64,000 nt of DNA, taken from NCBI RefSeq assembly GCF_002261215.1, contig NZ_NEVS01000004.1, positions 1,798,001-1,862,000 of the forward strand. Reading direction: 5' to 3'. This stretch comes from Bordetella genomosp. 11. GTDB taxonomy: Bacteria > Pseudomonadota > Gammaproteobacteria > Burkholderiales > Burkholderiaceae_B. Shown piece by piece: positions 1-8,402 of the stretch. The position numbers were made by a program, and so were the translations under genes. The notes under the pieces are model-generated. The model was not told the DNA's origin. It did not search any database and saw nothing but the letters and a program-made list of their open reading frames with translations. Each line of letters opens with the position of its first letter. The first letter of the stretch is position 1.

Positions 1-282
1 CTGGTCCAGGGGGATGCGCGCGATGCCCGCCTGCCGGTCGACCCAGCCGTAGCCTTCCGTCAGCTTGCGCTTGGCCGCCAGGTAGTGCGCCATGTCCTCT
101 TGCGGACGGCGTTCCAGCAGCGGGCCCGATATCCACGACCGCGGCGCCGCGTCCCTGCCGGGCGGACGATCGTCGGCCCACCGCGAGGTCAGCAGCGCGG
201 CACCCGCCACCACCGCCACCAGGACGATGATTCCGGCAACGCCGATCCGGGTGACGCGCTTGACATCGATGCCGTCACGCAT
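1..282 (-). CDS. Small membrane-anchored protein at the end of the ACIII operon (partial)
   Basis: The first 94 codons are visible and the gene runs off the left edge. Its ATG overlaps the end of actF by 8 bp, so it belongs to the same operon. Residues about 9-32 form one hydrophobic segment (a membrane anchor or uncleaved signal), followed by a Pro/Arg-rich soluble part. The visible end contains YGWVDRQAGIARIPLD. From memory, a motif of this kind (YGW-D-GVARIPI) occurs in small proteins encoded between ACIII and SCO/cytochrome oxidase genes. Function is unknown. A SCO or cytochrome oxidase gene would be expected just outside the window. Confidence 0.7.
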   Translation of the reverse strand, partial: MRDGIDVKRVTRIGVAGIIVLVAVVAGAALLTSRWADDRPPGRDAAPRSWISGPLLERRPQEDMAHYLAAKRKLTEGYGWVDRQAGIARIPLDQ

Positions 283-1522
283 GTTCCTTCCCCTCCCTTG
301 GCCGCCGTTGGGGGACTTGCGTGTCCCCGCTTCCTTCGGCCGTCGACTGCCGCCGCGTCGCCGTATCCGCACTCGCCACCGGCGCATCCCGCCGCGCCGA
401 AGCGCTGGCTGCAGTTTCCTCGCGTCGCGCGACAGGCGGCGACGCCGTCGGAAACAAGATCGTCGCCGCCCGCGCCAACAGCCCCATGCCGGCCAGCGCC
501 AGCGCCAGCATCCAGGCAACATGCCAGCCTGACGGTCGCGCCGAGGCGGATACCGACGCGGCCACCGAGGGCAATACCCACCATGCGGTTTCGCAAAGGC
601 TTACCGCCAGCAGAAGCGCGGCGATGGCGCGCAGGCCCGTGACGGACCGCTTGAAGGGACGCGACAGCAACAGGGCCGTGGGCACGGCAAAGCCCGCGAC
701 CGCCAGCGCAATGCCCATGATCTGCCACGGGCCCTGCAGCCGCGGCAGATACCAGGAGATCTCCGCCGGCAGGTTCTCGGCCCAGATGATCTGGAACTGG
801 GTAAAGGCCAGGTAGGCCCAGGTCATGACGTACATCAGCAGCAGATTGCCCAGGTCGCCGCGCGCCGCGTCGGACGAGCCGCGCGCGCCCTTCCATGCGC
901 CGGCGGCCATCGCGGCCTTCAACTGCGCGGTAAGGACCACAAACCCGAAGGCGGTCGAATACCATTGCGGCGTCAGCGACATGAGCAGATCGATGGCCGC
1001 GAGGCTGATCGTGAACGCGTACAGCAACAGGCCGGCCGCGGCGTAGCCCGCGCGCCTGGCGACGGAACGTCCGCTGCCGTCGAGGCGCGCCAGCACGCTC
1101 CATAGGGCCGCGCATCCCAGGACCCGCAGCGCCATGCCGGCATGCGAGAACCAGACCGCCCGGAACGCCGGCTCGCCGGCCGTATCGACCCAGCCGGGGC
1201 GCGCCCAGGGATAGAGGGGGCCGGGCCACGCCAGGACCGGCAGGATCAGGACGACGAGTACCGGGATGGCGGCGCGCAAACGGTCCAGCGGGATCGCGAT
1301 CGGCGCGATCCATGCGCCGCCGGTCAGGCGCTGCAGCCATAGGGTGGCCTGCGCGCCCAGCATCGGTCCCGCCCAGAACCACCAGGCCGTCAGCCATGCC
1401 GCGAGGCAGGCGCGCGGGTCCAGGACGGCGCCCAGCCCGCACAAAGCCAGCAGCACGATGCCCAGGGCAAGCAGCGCCAGGCCGCTCCGCGTGCGCGAAT
1501 CCGTGCGGCCGGCAATCGTCAT
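275..1522 (-). CDS. actF: Alternative complex III membrane subunit ActF (quinol-side integral membrane protein)
   Basis: A 415-residue, almost wholly hydrophobic protein with about ten predicted membrane segments, beginning near LALLALGIVLLALCGLGAV. Length and position after actE fit ActF, the second large membrane subunit of alternative complex III, which oxidises quinol and passes electrons to cytochrome c or directly to an oxidase. ActF is related to NrfD/ActC, but the family call rests mainly on operon position and hydropathy. The ATG overlaps the actE stop by 4 bp and the last codons overlap the next gene by 8 bp. The C-terminal ~50 residues are Ala/Ser/Arg-rich and probably disordered. 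Confidence 0.82.
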   Translation of the reverse strand: MTIAGRTDSRTRSGLALLALGIVLLALCGLGAVLDPRACLAAWLTAWWFWAGPMLGAQATLWLQRLTGGAWIAPIAIPLDRLRAAIPVLVVLILPVLAWPGPLYPWARPGWVDTAGEPAFRAVWFSHAGMALRVLGCAALWSVLARLDGSGRSVARRAGYAAAGLLLYAFTISLAAIDLLMSLTPQWYSTAFGFVVLTAQLKAAMAAGAWKGARGSSDAARGDLGNLLLMYVMTWAYLAFTQFQIIWAENLPAEISWYLPRLQGPWQIMGIALAVAGFAVPTALLLSRPFKRSVTGLRAIAALLLAVSLCETAWWVLPSVAASVSASARPSGWHVAWMLALALAGMGLLARAATILFPTASPPVARREETAASASARRDAPVASADTATRRQSTAEGSGDTQVPQRRPREGKEHA

Positions 1523-2208
1523 GGCCGGCTCCCCGCGTTGCCAAGGTCAGACGTACCGGGCGCGGCGCCGGCCGTAGACGCCAGGGCCGCCCGCGCCTGC
1601 GCCCGCACATCGGGGGGCAGCTTTTCCACATCCGCGTGCTGGCTGAGCTGCAGCGCGCGCACGAAGGCGACGATGGCCCAGCGGTCCTGCGGCCGTATGC
1701 GGTTGCCATACGGCGCCATGACGCCATATCCCTTGCCGATCACGTCGAAGATATGGCGGTCCGGCACATTGCGCAGGCGGTCGTCGTGATAGGACGGCGG
1801 CGCCGGGAAGCCGCGTTCCACGATACGGCCGTCGCCATCGCCCGCCGGGCTATGGCATGGCAGGCAGTACACACCGTAAAGCGTCTGGCCCTGCTTGAGC
1901 ATCGCCGGCGTGACCGGCTCGGGCATGGCGGTGGCGGCCAGGGCGCGCGCATCGCGCGCCACGTCCTCGGTCCCTTCCCTGCCGCTGGTCGTGTCGGCCT
2001 GGCTGCCGCGCGCAAAGGCCTGCGTCCCGGCCGGCGGCGTCCGCGACATCGCGCCATCCGGGAACAATGTGCTGGCACGGTAAGGCTTGCCGCGCGGCTG
2101 GTCGTACATATTCTGCGCGGCGCGTTCGCAGCCGCCCAGCGCCAATGCCAGCAGGCAAGCCAGCGCCACGGCGCGGGCGGGAAGCCGGATCGCCGCCTTC
2201 GTCCTCAT
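1519..2208 (-). CDS. actE: Alternative complex III mono-haem cytochrome c lipoprotein ActE
   Basis: 229 residues. The N-terminus is a lipoprotein signal with lipobox LGGC (Cys27). A single c-type haem site CLPCH lies at residues 115-119, and Met164 in GYGVMAPYG is the likely distal ligand. The segment DGRIVERGFPAPPSYHDDR is typical of ActE-like cytochromes. ActE sits on the periplasmic face and carries electrons out of alternative complex III. The ATG at 2208 was chosen because it starts the signal peptide and makes a 4-bp ATGA overlap with actD; the frame stays open upstream but would give an arginine-rich leader with no signal. The C-terminal ~30 residues are low in complexity. Confidence 0.88.
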   Translation of the reverse strand: MRTKAAIRLPARAVALACLLALALGGCERAAQNMYDQPRGKPYRASTLFPDGAMSRTPPAGTQAFARGSQADTTSGREGTEDVARDARALAATAMPEPVTPAMLKQGQTLYGVYCLPCHSPAGDGDGRIVERGFPAPPSYHDDRLRNVPDRHIFDVIGKGYGVMAPYGNRIRPQDRWAIVAFVRALQLSQHADVEKLPPDVRAQARAALASTAGAAPGTSDLGNAGSRP

Positions 2209-2753
2209 GCCGGCACCTCGCGAATGGCAAGCGGCTGCTGCGCTGCCAGGAATGCGCGCGCGGCCTGGCATGCCGGGTCGTCCCCGGTGCAACCTTCGGG
2301 CAGGCGCAGGCACAGGAAGAAGCGGTCGCGGCTGGCCAGGTCGAAATCCGGCGCCGCGAAAACCGGATGATGCAGCCGTGGCAAGCCGTTCGCCCACAGC
2401 ATCGACACCACGGCGCAGATGGCCGCGCACAGGATGGTCAGTTCGAAGCTGACCGGGATGAACATGGGCCAGCTGTGCAGCGGCCGCCCCCCCACATTGA
2501 TCGGATAGGACTGCGTCGCCGCATACCACTGCATGAAGTACCCGCCCACCCCACCGACGATGCCGCCGGCCAGGGTCGCGCGGGGTACCGCGCGGCCGCC
2601 TGTGAAACCGATCGCCTCCGGCAGCTCGGGCACCGCGAACGGCGCGTAGGCCTCGATGTCCGCATGGCCGCTCGCGCGGGCGGCGCGCACGGCCCTTACC
2701 AGCGCGTCGGGCTGGCGAAATTCCGCCATCAGGCCGTACAGGCGCGGCTTCAT
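2205..2753 (-). CDS. actD: Alternative complex III subunit ActD (DUF3341)
   Basis: 182 residues. It begins MKPRLYGLMAEFRQPDAL, the characteristic start of DUF3341/ActD proteins (YGLMAEF near the N-terminus, then a region binding no cofactor). Two hydrophobic segments follow (about residues 57-80 and 100-120), as in other ActD subunits, which anchor a small cytoplasmic domain to the complex. It lies between actC and actE with 4-bp overlaps on both sides, so translation is probably coupled. The start at 2753 was chosen for the overlap and the conserved N-terminus. Confidence 0.88.
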   Translation of the reverse strand: MKPRLYGLMAEFRQPDALVRAVRAARASGHADIEAYAPFAVPELPEAIGFTGGRAVPRATLAGGIVGGVGGYFMQWYAATQSYPINVGGRPLHSWPMFIPVSFELTILCAAICAVVSMLWANGLPRLHHPVFAAPDFDLASRDRFFLCLRLPEGCTGDDPACQAARAFLAAQQPLAIREVPA

Positions 2754-4183
2754 GCGTCGGACCTCCTGGCCGCGGGGCGATGGACCGCCGATGCGCCCGC
2801 CGAAGGCGGCCCCGGGTCGCCATCCGCCGCGGCCGGGCCGCGCGTTTCGTATTCCATTTCGCGCACTTCGCTCATGGAAATCATGGGCAGGAAACGCAGG
2901 AACAACAGGAACAGCCAGGCGAACATGCCCATGGACGCGAACAGGAACGTCCAATCCCAGGCCGTGGGCACGAATATGCCCCAGGCCGAAGGCAGGAAGT
3001 CCCGATGCGTGCTTTGGACCACGATCATGAACCGCTCCATCCACATGCCCACGTTGATGACGATGCCGATGACGAACAGCCACGCCGGCCGGCTGCGCAC
3101 GCGCCGGCTCCACAGCAACTGGGGGATGACCACGTTGCACACGATGACGGCCCAGTACACGGGCGCGTAGGCGCCCGTCCAGCGATCCACCGTCATGGCG
3201 ATCTCGAACTCATCGCCGCTGTAGAAGGCCATGAAGGCCTCCGATACATAGCCATAGGCGACCATGGCGCCGGTCGCCAGCAGCACGCGTGCCGCCAGCG
3301 ACAAATGGCGATCGGTGATCAGGTCGTGCAGGCGGAAGAAGTGGCGCAGCGGGATCGCCAGCGTCAGCACCATCGCGAAGCCCGAGTACAGCGCGCCCGC
3401 CACGAAGTACGGCGGAAAAATGGTGGAGTGATAGCCCGGCGTGTTGCCGATGGCGAAATCCAGCGATACCACCGTATGCACGGACACCACCAGGGGCGTG
3501 GCCAGGCCCGCCAGCAGCAGATAGGCGCTTTCGTAGCGGGCCCAATGGCGCGCGTCGCCCCGCCATCCCAGGGCGAACAGGCCGTAGACGATCTGCTTCG
3601 CGCGGGTCCGCGCGCGGTCGCGCAATGTCGCCAGGTCGGGCAGCAGGCCCACGTACCAGAACATCAGCGAGACCAGCAGATAGGTACTGATGGCGAAGAT
3701 GTCCCACACCAGCGGGCTGCGCCATTGCGGCCACAGGTTCATGCGGTCCGGATACGGCAGCAGCCAGTACGCGAACCACGGCCGTCCCAGGTGCAGGATG
3801 GGAAACAGGCCGGCGATGCTCGCGGCGAACAGCGTCATGGCCTCGGCGAAGCGGTTGATGGAAGTGCGCCACTGCTGGCGCAGGAGCAGCAGCACCGCGG
3901 AGATGAAGGTGCCGGCGTGGCCGATCCCGATCCACCAGACGAAGTTGGCCAGCGCATATCCCCATGCGACCGGGATGTTCACGCCCCACAGCCCGACGCC
4001 GACGGCGAACAGAGCGGCGCTGGCGCCGCAGAACACCAGCGTGGCGGCGAAGGTGGCCAGGAACATCGCGCGCCAGCGCCAATGGACCCGCCAACCGCAC
4101 AGCCACCCGGTGCCTCCCTGGCGGCGGCGCGCCAGGACGATGTCCGAAATGCGATCGCTGATGCTGGCGTAGGTGTCAGCCAT
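2750..4183 (-). CDS. actC: Alternative complex III NrfD-like quinol-binding membrane subunit ActC
   Basis: 477 residues, polytopic, with about ten membrane segments. It matches the NrfD/PsrC-type ActC subunit: a short N-terminal cytoplasmic stretch, then WGVNIPVAWGYALANFVWW and GIGHAGTFISA, both typical of this family near the quinol site. ActC holds the quinol-oxidation site and pairs with the iron-sulfur protein ActB. The ATG at 4183 starts MADTYASISDRI; the frame is open upstream into actB but no conserved sequence is lost by starting here. It is 41 bp downstream of actB and overlaps actD by 4 bp. Confidence 0.9.
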   Translation of the reverse strand: MADTYASISDRISDIVLARRRQGGTGWLCGWRVHWRWRAMFLATFAATLVFCGASAALFAVGVGLWGVNIPVAWGYALANFVWWIGIGHAGTFISAVLLLLRQQWRTSINRFAEAMTLFAASIAGLFPILHLGRPWFAYWLLPYPDRMNLWPQWRSPLVWDIFAISTYLLVSLMFWYVGLLPDLATLRDRARTRAKQIVYGLFALGWRGDARHWARYESAYLLLAGLATPLVVSVHTVVSLDFAIGNTPGYHSTIFPPYFVAGALYSGFAMVLTLAIPLRHFFRLHDLITDRHLSLAARVLLATGAMVAYGYVSEAFMAFYSGDEFEIAMTVDRWTGAYAPVYWAVIVCNVVIPQLLWSRRVRSRPAWLFVIGIVINVGMWMERFMIVVQSTHRDFLPSAWGIFVPTAWDWTFLFASMGMFAWLFLLFLRFLPMISMSEVREMEYETRGPAAADGDPGPPSAGASAVHRPAARRSDA

Positions 4184-4224
4184 GGTCCGGCTCCGCGCGG
4201 GTGACGGCGCGGCTGGCGTGGCGC

Positions 4225-7122
4225 TCAGGCATCGTCGGGCTCCAGGGTGGCATCGGCATCGGCCTGGCGGGCCAGATAGCGGGTGCGCGGACGCGTGTTC
4301 AGTTCCTCCAGCAAGGTATAGGCGCGCGGCGAGGCGCGCGTGGCGTTGACGCGGCTGGCCGGATCGTTCAGGTTGCCGAAGACGATGGCCTGGGTCGGAC
4401 ACACGGCTTCGCAGGCGGTGACGACTTCGCCGTCGCGCAGCGGCCGGTCCTCTTTCTGCGCGCGTATCCGCGCGCGGCTGATGCGTTGGACGCAGTAGGT
4501 GCACTTCTCCATCACGCCGCGCTGGCGTACCGTGACGTCCGGATTCTGGTGCGCGGCGGCGTCCTCGGAATGGTCGGCGTACTCGAAAAAATTGAAGCGC
4601 CTGACCTTGTACGGACAGTTGTTCGAGCAGAAACGCGTGCCCACGCAGCGGTTGTAGACCTGCGCGTTCAGGCCCTCCGAATCATGCACCGTGGCGCCCA
4701 CGGGACACACCAGTTCGCAAGGCGCGTCTTCGCAATGCATGCAGGGAACGGGCTGGAACAGGGTCTCGCGCGCCTCGCGGTAGACGTCGACGCGCACCCA
4801 GTGCATGACGCGGCCGCGCCGGACCTCCTGCGCGCCGACCGCGGGGATATTGTTCTCTGCCTGGCAGGCCACCGTGCAGGCGTTGCAGCCGATGCACTTG
4901 TCCAGGTCGATGGTCATGGCCCAGGCATAGTCGGGATAGGCCACCTCCGGGTACAGGGATGGCCCTTCCGGCGCGCGCGAGGGCGGAGCCGCCGTCGCCG
5001 CCGGCACGATGGAGATGTCTTCCACCCGCACGATGTCGCGGCCGTGCATGGACATCTCGGTCTGCACATGGGCGAACGCGTGCGTGCGGCCGGTGCGTTC
5101 CATGGCGACCGTCACCGTCGGCAGCGGCGTACCGTCGCCATCGATAGCCTGCAAGGCGTAGGCATCGAAGCCGACGTTGTCCCCGACCCGTCCGGCGAAG
5201 CGGCGGCCGTACCCCAGCGGCAGGGTCAGCAGGTCCTCCGCATGGCCGTCGAGGACGTGCACCGGCGCATCCACCGTCCCGCCGTGGGGCGCCGTCAACC
5301 TGACCACGTCGCCGGTCGAAACGCCGCGGGCGCGCGCGGTCAGCGGCCCGATGAACACGGCGTTGTCCCAGGTCAGCCGGGTCAACGGCCGCGGCAGCTC
5401 CTGCAACCAGGCGTTGTTGGCATCCGCGCCGGCGCCCAGATAGGGATCGGGCACCAGCTGGGCGACGATCCTGAAGGTTCCGTCGGGCGCTCCCGCGCCT
5501 TGCGGCGCGGCCGGCACGGCTTCGGTCCGGATGGGCGCGCCTGGACTGCGCGGCGGTCTGCCTTCCGGCGGGCCGGGCATGCCCGGCGCCTGGCCATCGA
5601 CATAACCAGCCTGCAAAGCCGCACGCCAATGACGATCGAAATCATCCGTCCACAGCGTCCGCCACGTCTCGCGGACCGCTTCATGCGCGCTCGGGTCGGC
5701 GCCCTCCCGCAGTGCCTGCAGCAGCGTGTGCGGCGACTGCCCGCCATGCAGCGGCGCGATCATCGGTTGCAGGATCGTCGGCGTGCCGTCCCAGGCCAGC
5801 GCGTCGCTCCAGCTTTCCAGTTCGTGCGCGCGCGGTATGTGCCACGTGCAGGCGCGCGCAGTCTCGTCGCGATACAGGCCCAGGTGCATTGTCAGCGGCA
5901 CCCGACGCAGCGCATCGGCGAATCGCCGCGCGCCCGGGGTGTCGTAGACCGGATTGGCATCGATCAGCAGCAAGGTGTCGACACGGCCATCCTGGATCTC
6001 CGCGAACAGCTCGCCGATGCCGGGCGCGGGCCGTGTCGGCACGGCGATGACGGTTCGGCCCAGGGCGCCCAGGTGCGCATTGATGGACCACGCGAGCGCG
6101 TGGTCCCGCGCGGGCAGCGTCGGGCCCACCGCGAGCAGCGCGGTACCGGCCTGGGATTTCAGCGCATCCGCCAGCCGCGATTCCCAGGGCGCGCCCTTGC
6201 CTGCCGGCGCGCCGGCGTCAGGCAGGCCCAGCGCGTAAGCCAGGCGCCGCAACAGCGCGCCCATGGCATCGGGCGTCATGGCCCAGCGCTGGTCCGCCAT
6301 CGCGCCGGTCAGGCCGGGCATCGCCTCGATCGCATACAGGCGGGTACGGGGCCGCGCCGTGCCGCCGTCGCCGCGGCCGCGCGCGAAGTCGCGGGCGTAA
6401 CGCACGCCCGCCGGCGTATCCGTGAAGATGTCCGCTCCCACGGCCACGACCACAGTGGCCTGGTCCAGGCGGTACAGCGCACGCGCGGGATATCCCAGCG
6501 CGCGGTGCGCGCCCGACGCCTGGGCCGCATCATGCAGCGGATCGTGGCGATAGTGCCGCATGCCGGGATAGCGCTTCGCGAGCGCATCCAGCTGACGCGC
6601 CAAGGTCGGCGAAGTCGTGCCCGCCGTCAGTATCCTCAGGCGCGACCCGCCGACGGCGCGATGCGCCGCCAGCCGCTCGCCCAGCGCGTCGCGCGCCGCC
6701 GTCCACGTCGACACCGCGTCGCCACGCATGACCGTACGCGAGCGGTCCGGATCCCACAGTTGCAGGATGGCGCCCTGCGCATGCGGGTCCGTCGCGCCCA
6801 GGCTCATGGGATGCAGCGGGTTACCTTCGATCTTGGTGGGCCGCCCCATATGGGTCTCCACCAATACGGGCTGGGCGTAGCCTGCCCGCGTGACGGCGCT
6901 CGCGTAGAAAACAGGCTCGTCCCCCGGCCCGCCTTCCGGCATCCGCGCATACGGCACGATGGCCTCCGCCGGCGGGCCGCTGCACCCGGCCGTGGCGAGC
7001 GCCGCGGATGCCGCCATCCATTTCAACAGCGCGCGGCGCGCGGGATCGTCCGGTGCGCCGGCCGCGCGGCGGGCTTCGGCATCGGGCCGGCCCGCATCGT
7101 GATGGACAGGAATGATACGCAT
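4225..7122 (-). CDS. actB: Alternative complex III iron-sulfur subunit ActB (molybdopterin-oxidoreductase-like fold plus four Fe-S sites)
   Basis: 965 residues. A twin-arginine-like export signal (Arg29-Arg30, then ALLKWMAASA, ending at Cys47) suggests export of folded protein with a lipid anchor or processing at Cys47. Residues ~50-700 resemble a molybdopterin oxidoreductase but show no clear cofactor-binding cysteine. The C-terminal ~743-915 region is a ferredoxin-type domain with CIGCNACTVAC, CMHCEDAPCELVC, CVGTRFCSNNC, CTYC and CEAVC, enough for three 4Fe-4S and one 3Fe-4S clusters, as in ActB. The start at 7122 was preferred over an in-frame ATG at 7155 because GGGGAC lies just upstream and it avoids overlapping actA. 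A 41-bp gap separates it from actC. Confidence 0.92.
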   Translation of the reverse strand: MRIIPVHHDAGRPDAEARRAAGAPDDPARRALLKWMAASAALATAGCSGPPAEAIVPYARMPEGGPGDEPVFYASAVTRAGYAQPVLVETHMGRPTKIEGNPLHPMSLGATDPHAQGAILQLWDPDRSRTVMRGDAVSTWTAARDALGERLAAHRAVGGSRLRILTAGTTSPTLARQLDALAKRYPGMRHYRHDPLHDAAQASGAHRALGYPARALYRLDQATVVVAVGADIFTDTPAGVRYARDFARGRGDGGTARPRTRLYAIEAMPGLTGAMADQRWAMTPDAMGALLRRLAYALGLPDAGAPAGKGAPWESRLADALKSQAGTALLAVGPTLPARDHALAWSINAHLGALGRTVIAVPTRPAPGIGELFAEIQDGRVDTLLLIDANPVYDTPGARRFADALRRVPLTMHLGLYRDETARACTWHIPRAHELESWSDALAWDGTPTILQPMIAPLHGGQSPHTLLQALREGADPSAHEAVRETWRTLWTDDFDRHWRAALQAGYVDGQAPGMPGPPEGRPPRSPGAPIRTEAVPAAPQGAGAPDGTFRIVAQLVPDPYLGAGADANNAWLQELPRPLTRLTWDNAVFIGPLTARARGVSTGDVVRLTAPHGGTVDAPVHVLDGHAEDLLTLPLGYGRRFAGRVGDNVGFDAYALQAIDGDGTPLPTVTVAMERTGRTHAFAHVQTEMSMHGRDIVRVEDISIVPAATAAPPSRAPEGPSLYPEVAYPDYAWAMTIDLDKCIGCNACTVACQAENNIPAVGAQEVRRGRVMHWVRVDVYREARETLFQPVPCMHCEDAPCELVCPVGATVHDSEGLNAQVYNRCVGTRFCSNNCPYKVRRFNFFEYADHSEDAAAHQNPDVTVRQRGVMEKCTYCVQRISRARIRAQKEDRPLRDGEVVTACEAVCPTQAIVFGNLNDPASRVNATRASPRAYTLLEELNTRPRTRYLARQADADATLEPDDA

Positions 7123-7133
7123 GGCGTCCCCGG

Positions 7134-7784
7134 TCAGCGATGGCAGGTCGTGCAACTGGTCATGCGGTCCTCGCTCTCGAAGCGGTAGATGCGTCGCAGC
7201 GACGCGATGTCGTCCTCGGAGAGCGCGGGCGGATCGCGCATGGCGAACACCTGGTCGGGCGGCCCCACCCTTTTATCGGGTGCGCGATGGCAGTCCAGGC
7301 ACCATTGCATTTCCAGCGGCTGGTTGCGCACCAGTTGCGGCATCTGGTCCACGCGCCCGTGGCAAGTCACGCAGGCCACGCCTTTGGCAACGTGCACGCT
7401 GTGATCGAAGTAAACGAAGTCGGGCAGGTCGTAGACGCGGTTCCAATGTATGGGTATCCCGCTCGCGGCACTGGCATGCAGCGGCGCGAGCACGGGCGCA
7501 TCCTTGAACAGCACGGCGTGGCAGGTCAGGCAGATTTCGGCCGACGGCATGCCGGCCGACGCGGAGGTCTGCACCGACACATGGCAATACCGACAATCGA
7601 TGCCATCGTCGCCGACGTGGTGCTTGTGGCTGAAAGGAATGGGTTGGGCCACCGCCACGCCCGCGGCCACGGGCGCGTTCATCTGCCAGACGACGACTGC
7701 GATGGTCACGGCAAGCAGGCCCGCCGTACCTATCAGGACCAGCTTCACGCACAGGACTGCGGCTTTATCGAATATCTGGCTCAT
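7134..7784 (-). CDS. actA: Alternative complex III penta-haem cytochrome c ActA
   Basis: 216 residues with one N-terminal membrane anchor (about 11-34) and five CxxCH haem sites at residues 64-68, 85-89, 138-142, 162-166 and 211-215. The five-haem count and PFSHKHHVGDDGIDCRYCH are characteristic of ActA, the periplasmic cytochrome of alternative complex III. It is the first gene of the operon. The ATG at 7784 starts MSQIFDKAAV; an in-frame start upstream at 7865 would fall inside the duplicated scrap sequence, so it was not used. Transcription must start in 7785-8400, the mosaic region. Confidence 0.92.
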   Translation of the reverse strand: MSQIFDKAAVLCVKLVLIGTAGLLAVTIAVVVWQMNAPVAAGVAVAQPIPFSHKHHVGDDGIDCRYCHVSVQTSASAGMPSAEICLTCHAVLFKDAPVLAPLHASAASGIPIHWNRVYDLPDFVYFDHSVHVAKGVACVTCHGRVDQMPQLVRNQPLEMQWCLDCHRAPDKRVGPPDQVFAMRDPPALSEDDIASLRRIYRFESEDRMTSCTTCHR

Positions 7785-7844
7785 TGCCCCATGCGGCCGG
7801 CTGCGACGCCCCTCGAAAAATCGTGGAAAAAGCGCGCGCAGAAC

Positions 7845-7978
7845 AGCAAGCGCCGTGCCCCGCACGGCGCCCCCAAAATTCAGGTTTCAGTCAACTTTTA
7901 TCGCGCGGAGGATCTCCGCGACATGGGCGCTGGCCTTGTGTCCAGGCGAGCGCGATGCGAGGCGCGGCTGCGCCCCGC
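7845..7978. repeat. Imperfect direct repeat, copy A
   Basis: 134 bp nearly identical to 11958-12095 and in the same orientation. The two copies differ visibly by one extra A in an A-run (CCAAAATTC versus CCAAATTC), a 5-bp insertion in copy B after GCGATGCGA, and scattered substitutions. Copy B is the 3' flank of the FAH-family gene at 12107-13303, so copy A is probably the derived one. Together the copies bracket the accessory genes at 8403-11509. Confidence 0.85.
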
Positions 7979-8284
7979 ATATGGCTCACCCCATTGAGCA
8001 CGAAGCCGACTTTCGCGCCGAAGCCTACCGGCGACATGGGTTGCGATTTGGAGAACACTTCCGCGTCGATCCCGATGCCGACCTCCATGCACTGCGACCA
8101 CGCGCCCTGGCTGATCATGATTCGGAGGATGCGCGACTAGGCAACGTTCGCGATGCGCTAGGCCGGCCGTGAACGTACCGGGCCGCACGCCGCTGGTCGA
8201 ACTGGCGATGACCGCGCCGACCGAAGCGAGCGTATCGAGTTCCTGGAAGAGCGCAATGCGCCGGGACACATCGAAAGACCGCAT
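7976..8284 (-). pseudogene. Mosaic gene remnant: FAH-family pieces joined to a 3-hydroxyacyl-CoA dehydrogenase fragment
   Basis: Reading right to left, 8284-8119 encodes RIALFQELDTLASVGAVIASSTSG followed by GLAHRERCLVAHPPN in one frame. This matches the NAD-domain end of 3-hydroxyacyl-CoA (L-carnitine-type) dehydrogenases (…ELD…AVIASSTSG…HPERCLVAHPFNPP). It breaks off abruptly, and 8117-8009 then matches 12801-12693 of the FAH-family gene. 8008-7976 matches 12425-12393 of the same gene, and 7978-7845 matches its 3' flank. About 270 and 300 bp of the parent gene are missing at the two joints. The two FAH pieces happen to stay in one frame (stop at 7891). No functional product is expected. Confidence 0.75.
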
Positions 8285-8402
8285 GCCTGCACCACACTGC
8301 TATTAGGCAATTCGGCTTACGCTTTTGGACGAGGCGACTGCGCGGACGTCTGGATAACATATGGTTATTCCGATTTCATTCGCGCACGAATTGGAGAAAA
8401 AA

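Noticed and set aside
4225..7122. Molybdopterin enzyme
   Set aside because: The fold is similar, but the Mo-binding residue and upstream [4Fe-4S] motif are not visible; gene order fits ActB of alternative complex III.
4201..7188. Very long open frame (995 codons) on the plus strand
   Set aside because: It lies opposite actB, has no recognisable domain, is Arg/Gly/His-rich as expected from antisense of high-GC codons, and the minus-strand gene is certain.
8361..8402. Alternative upstream start of the LuxR-type gene
   Set aside because: The downstream ATG at 8403 has a perfect Shine-Dalgarno and spacing; the extension has no conserved residue.
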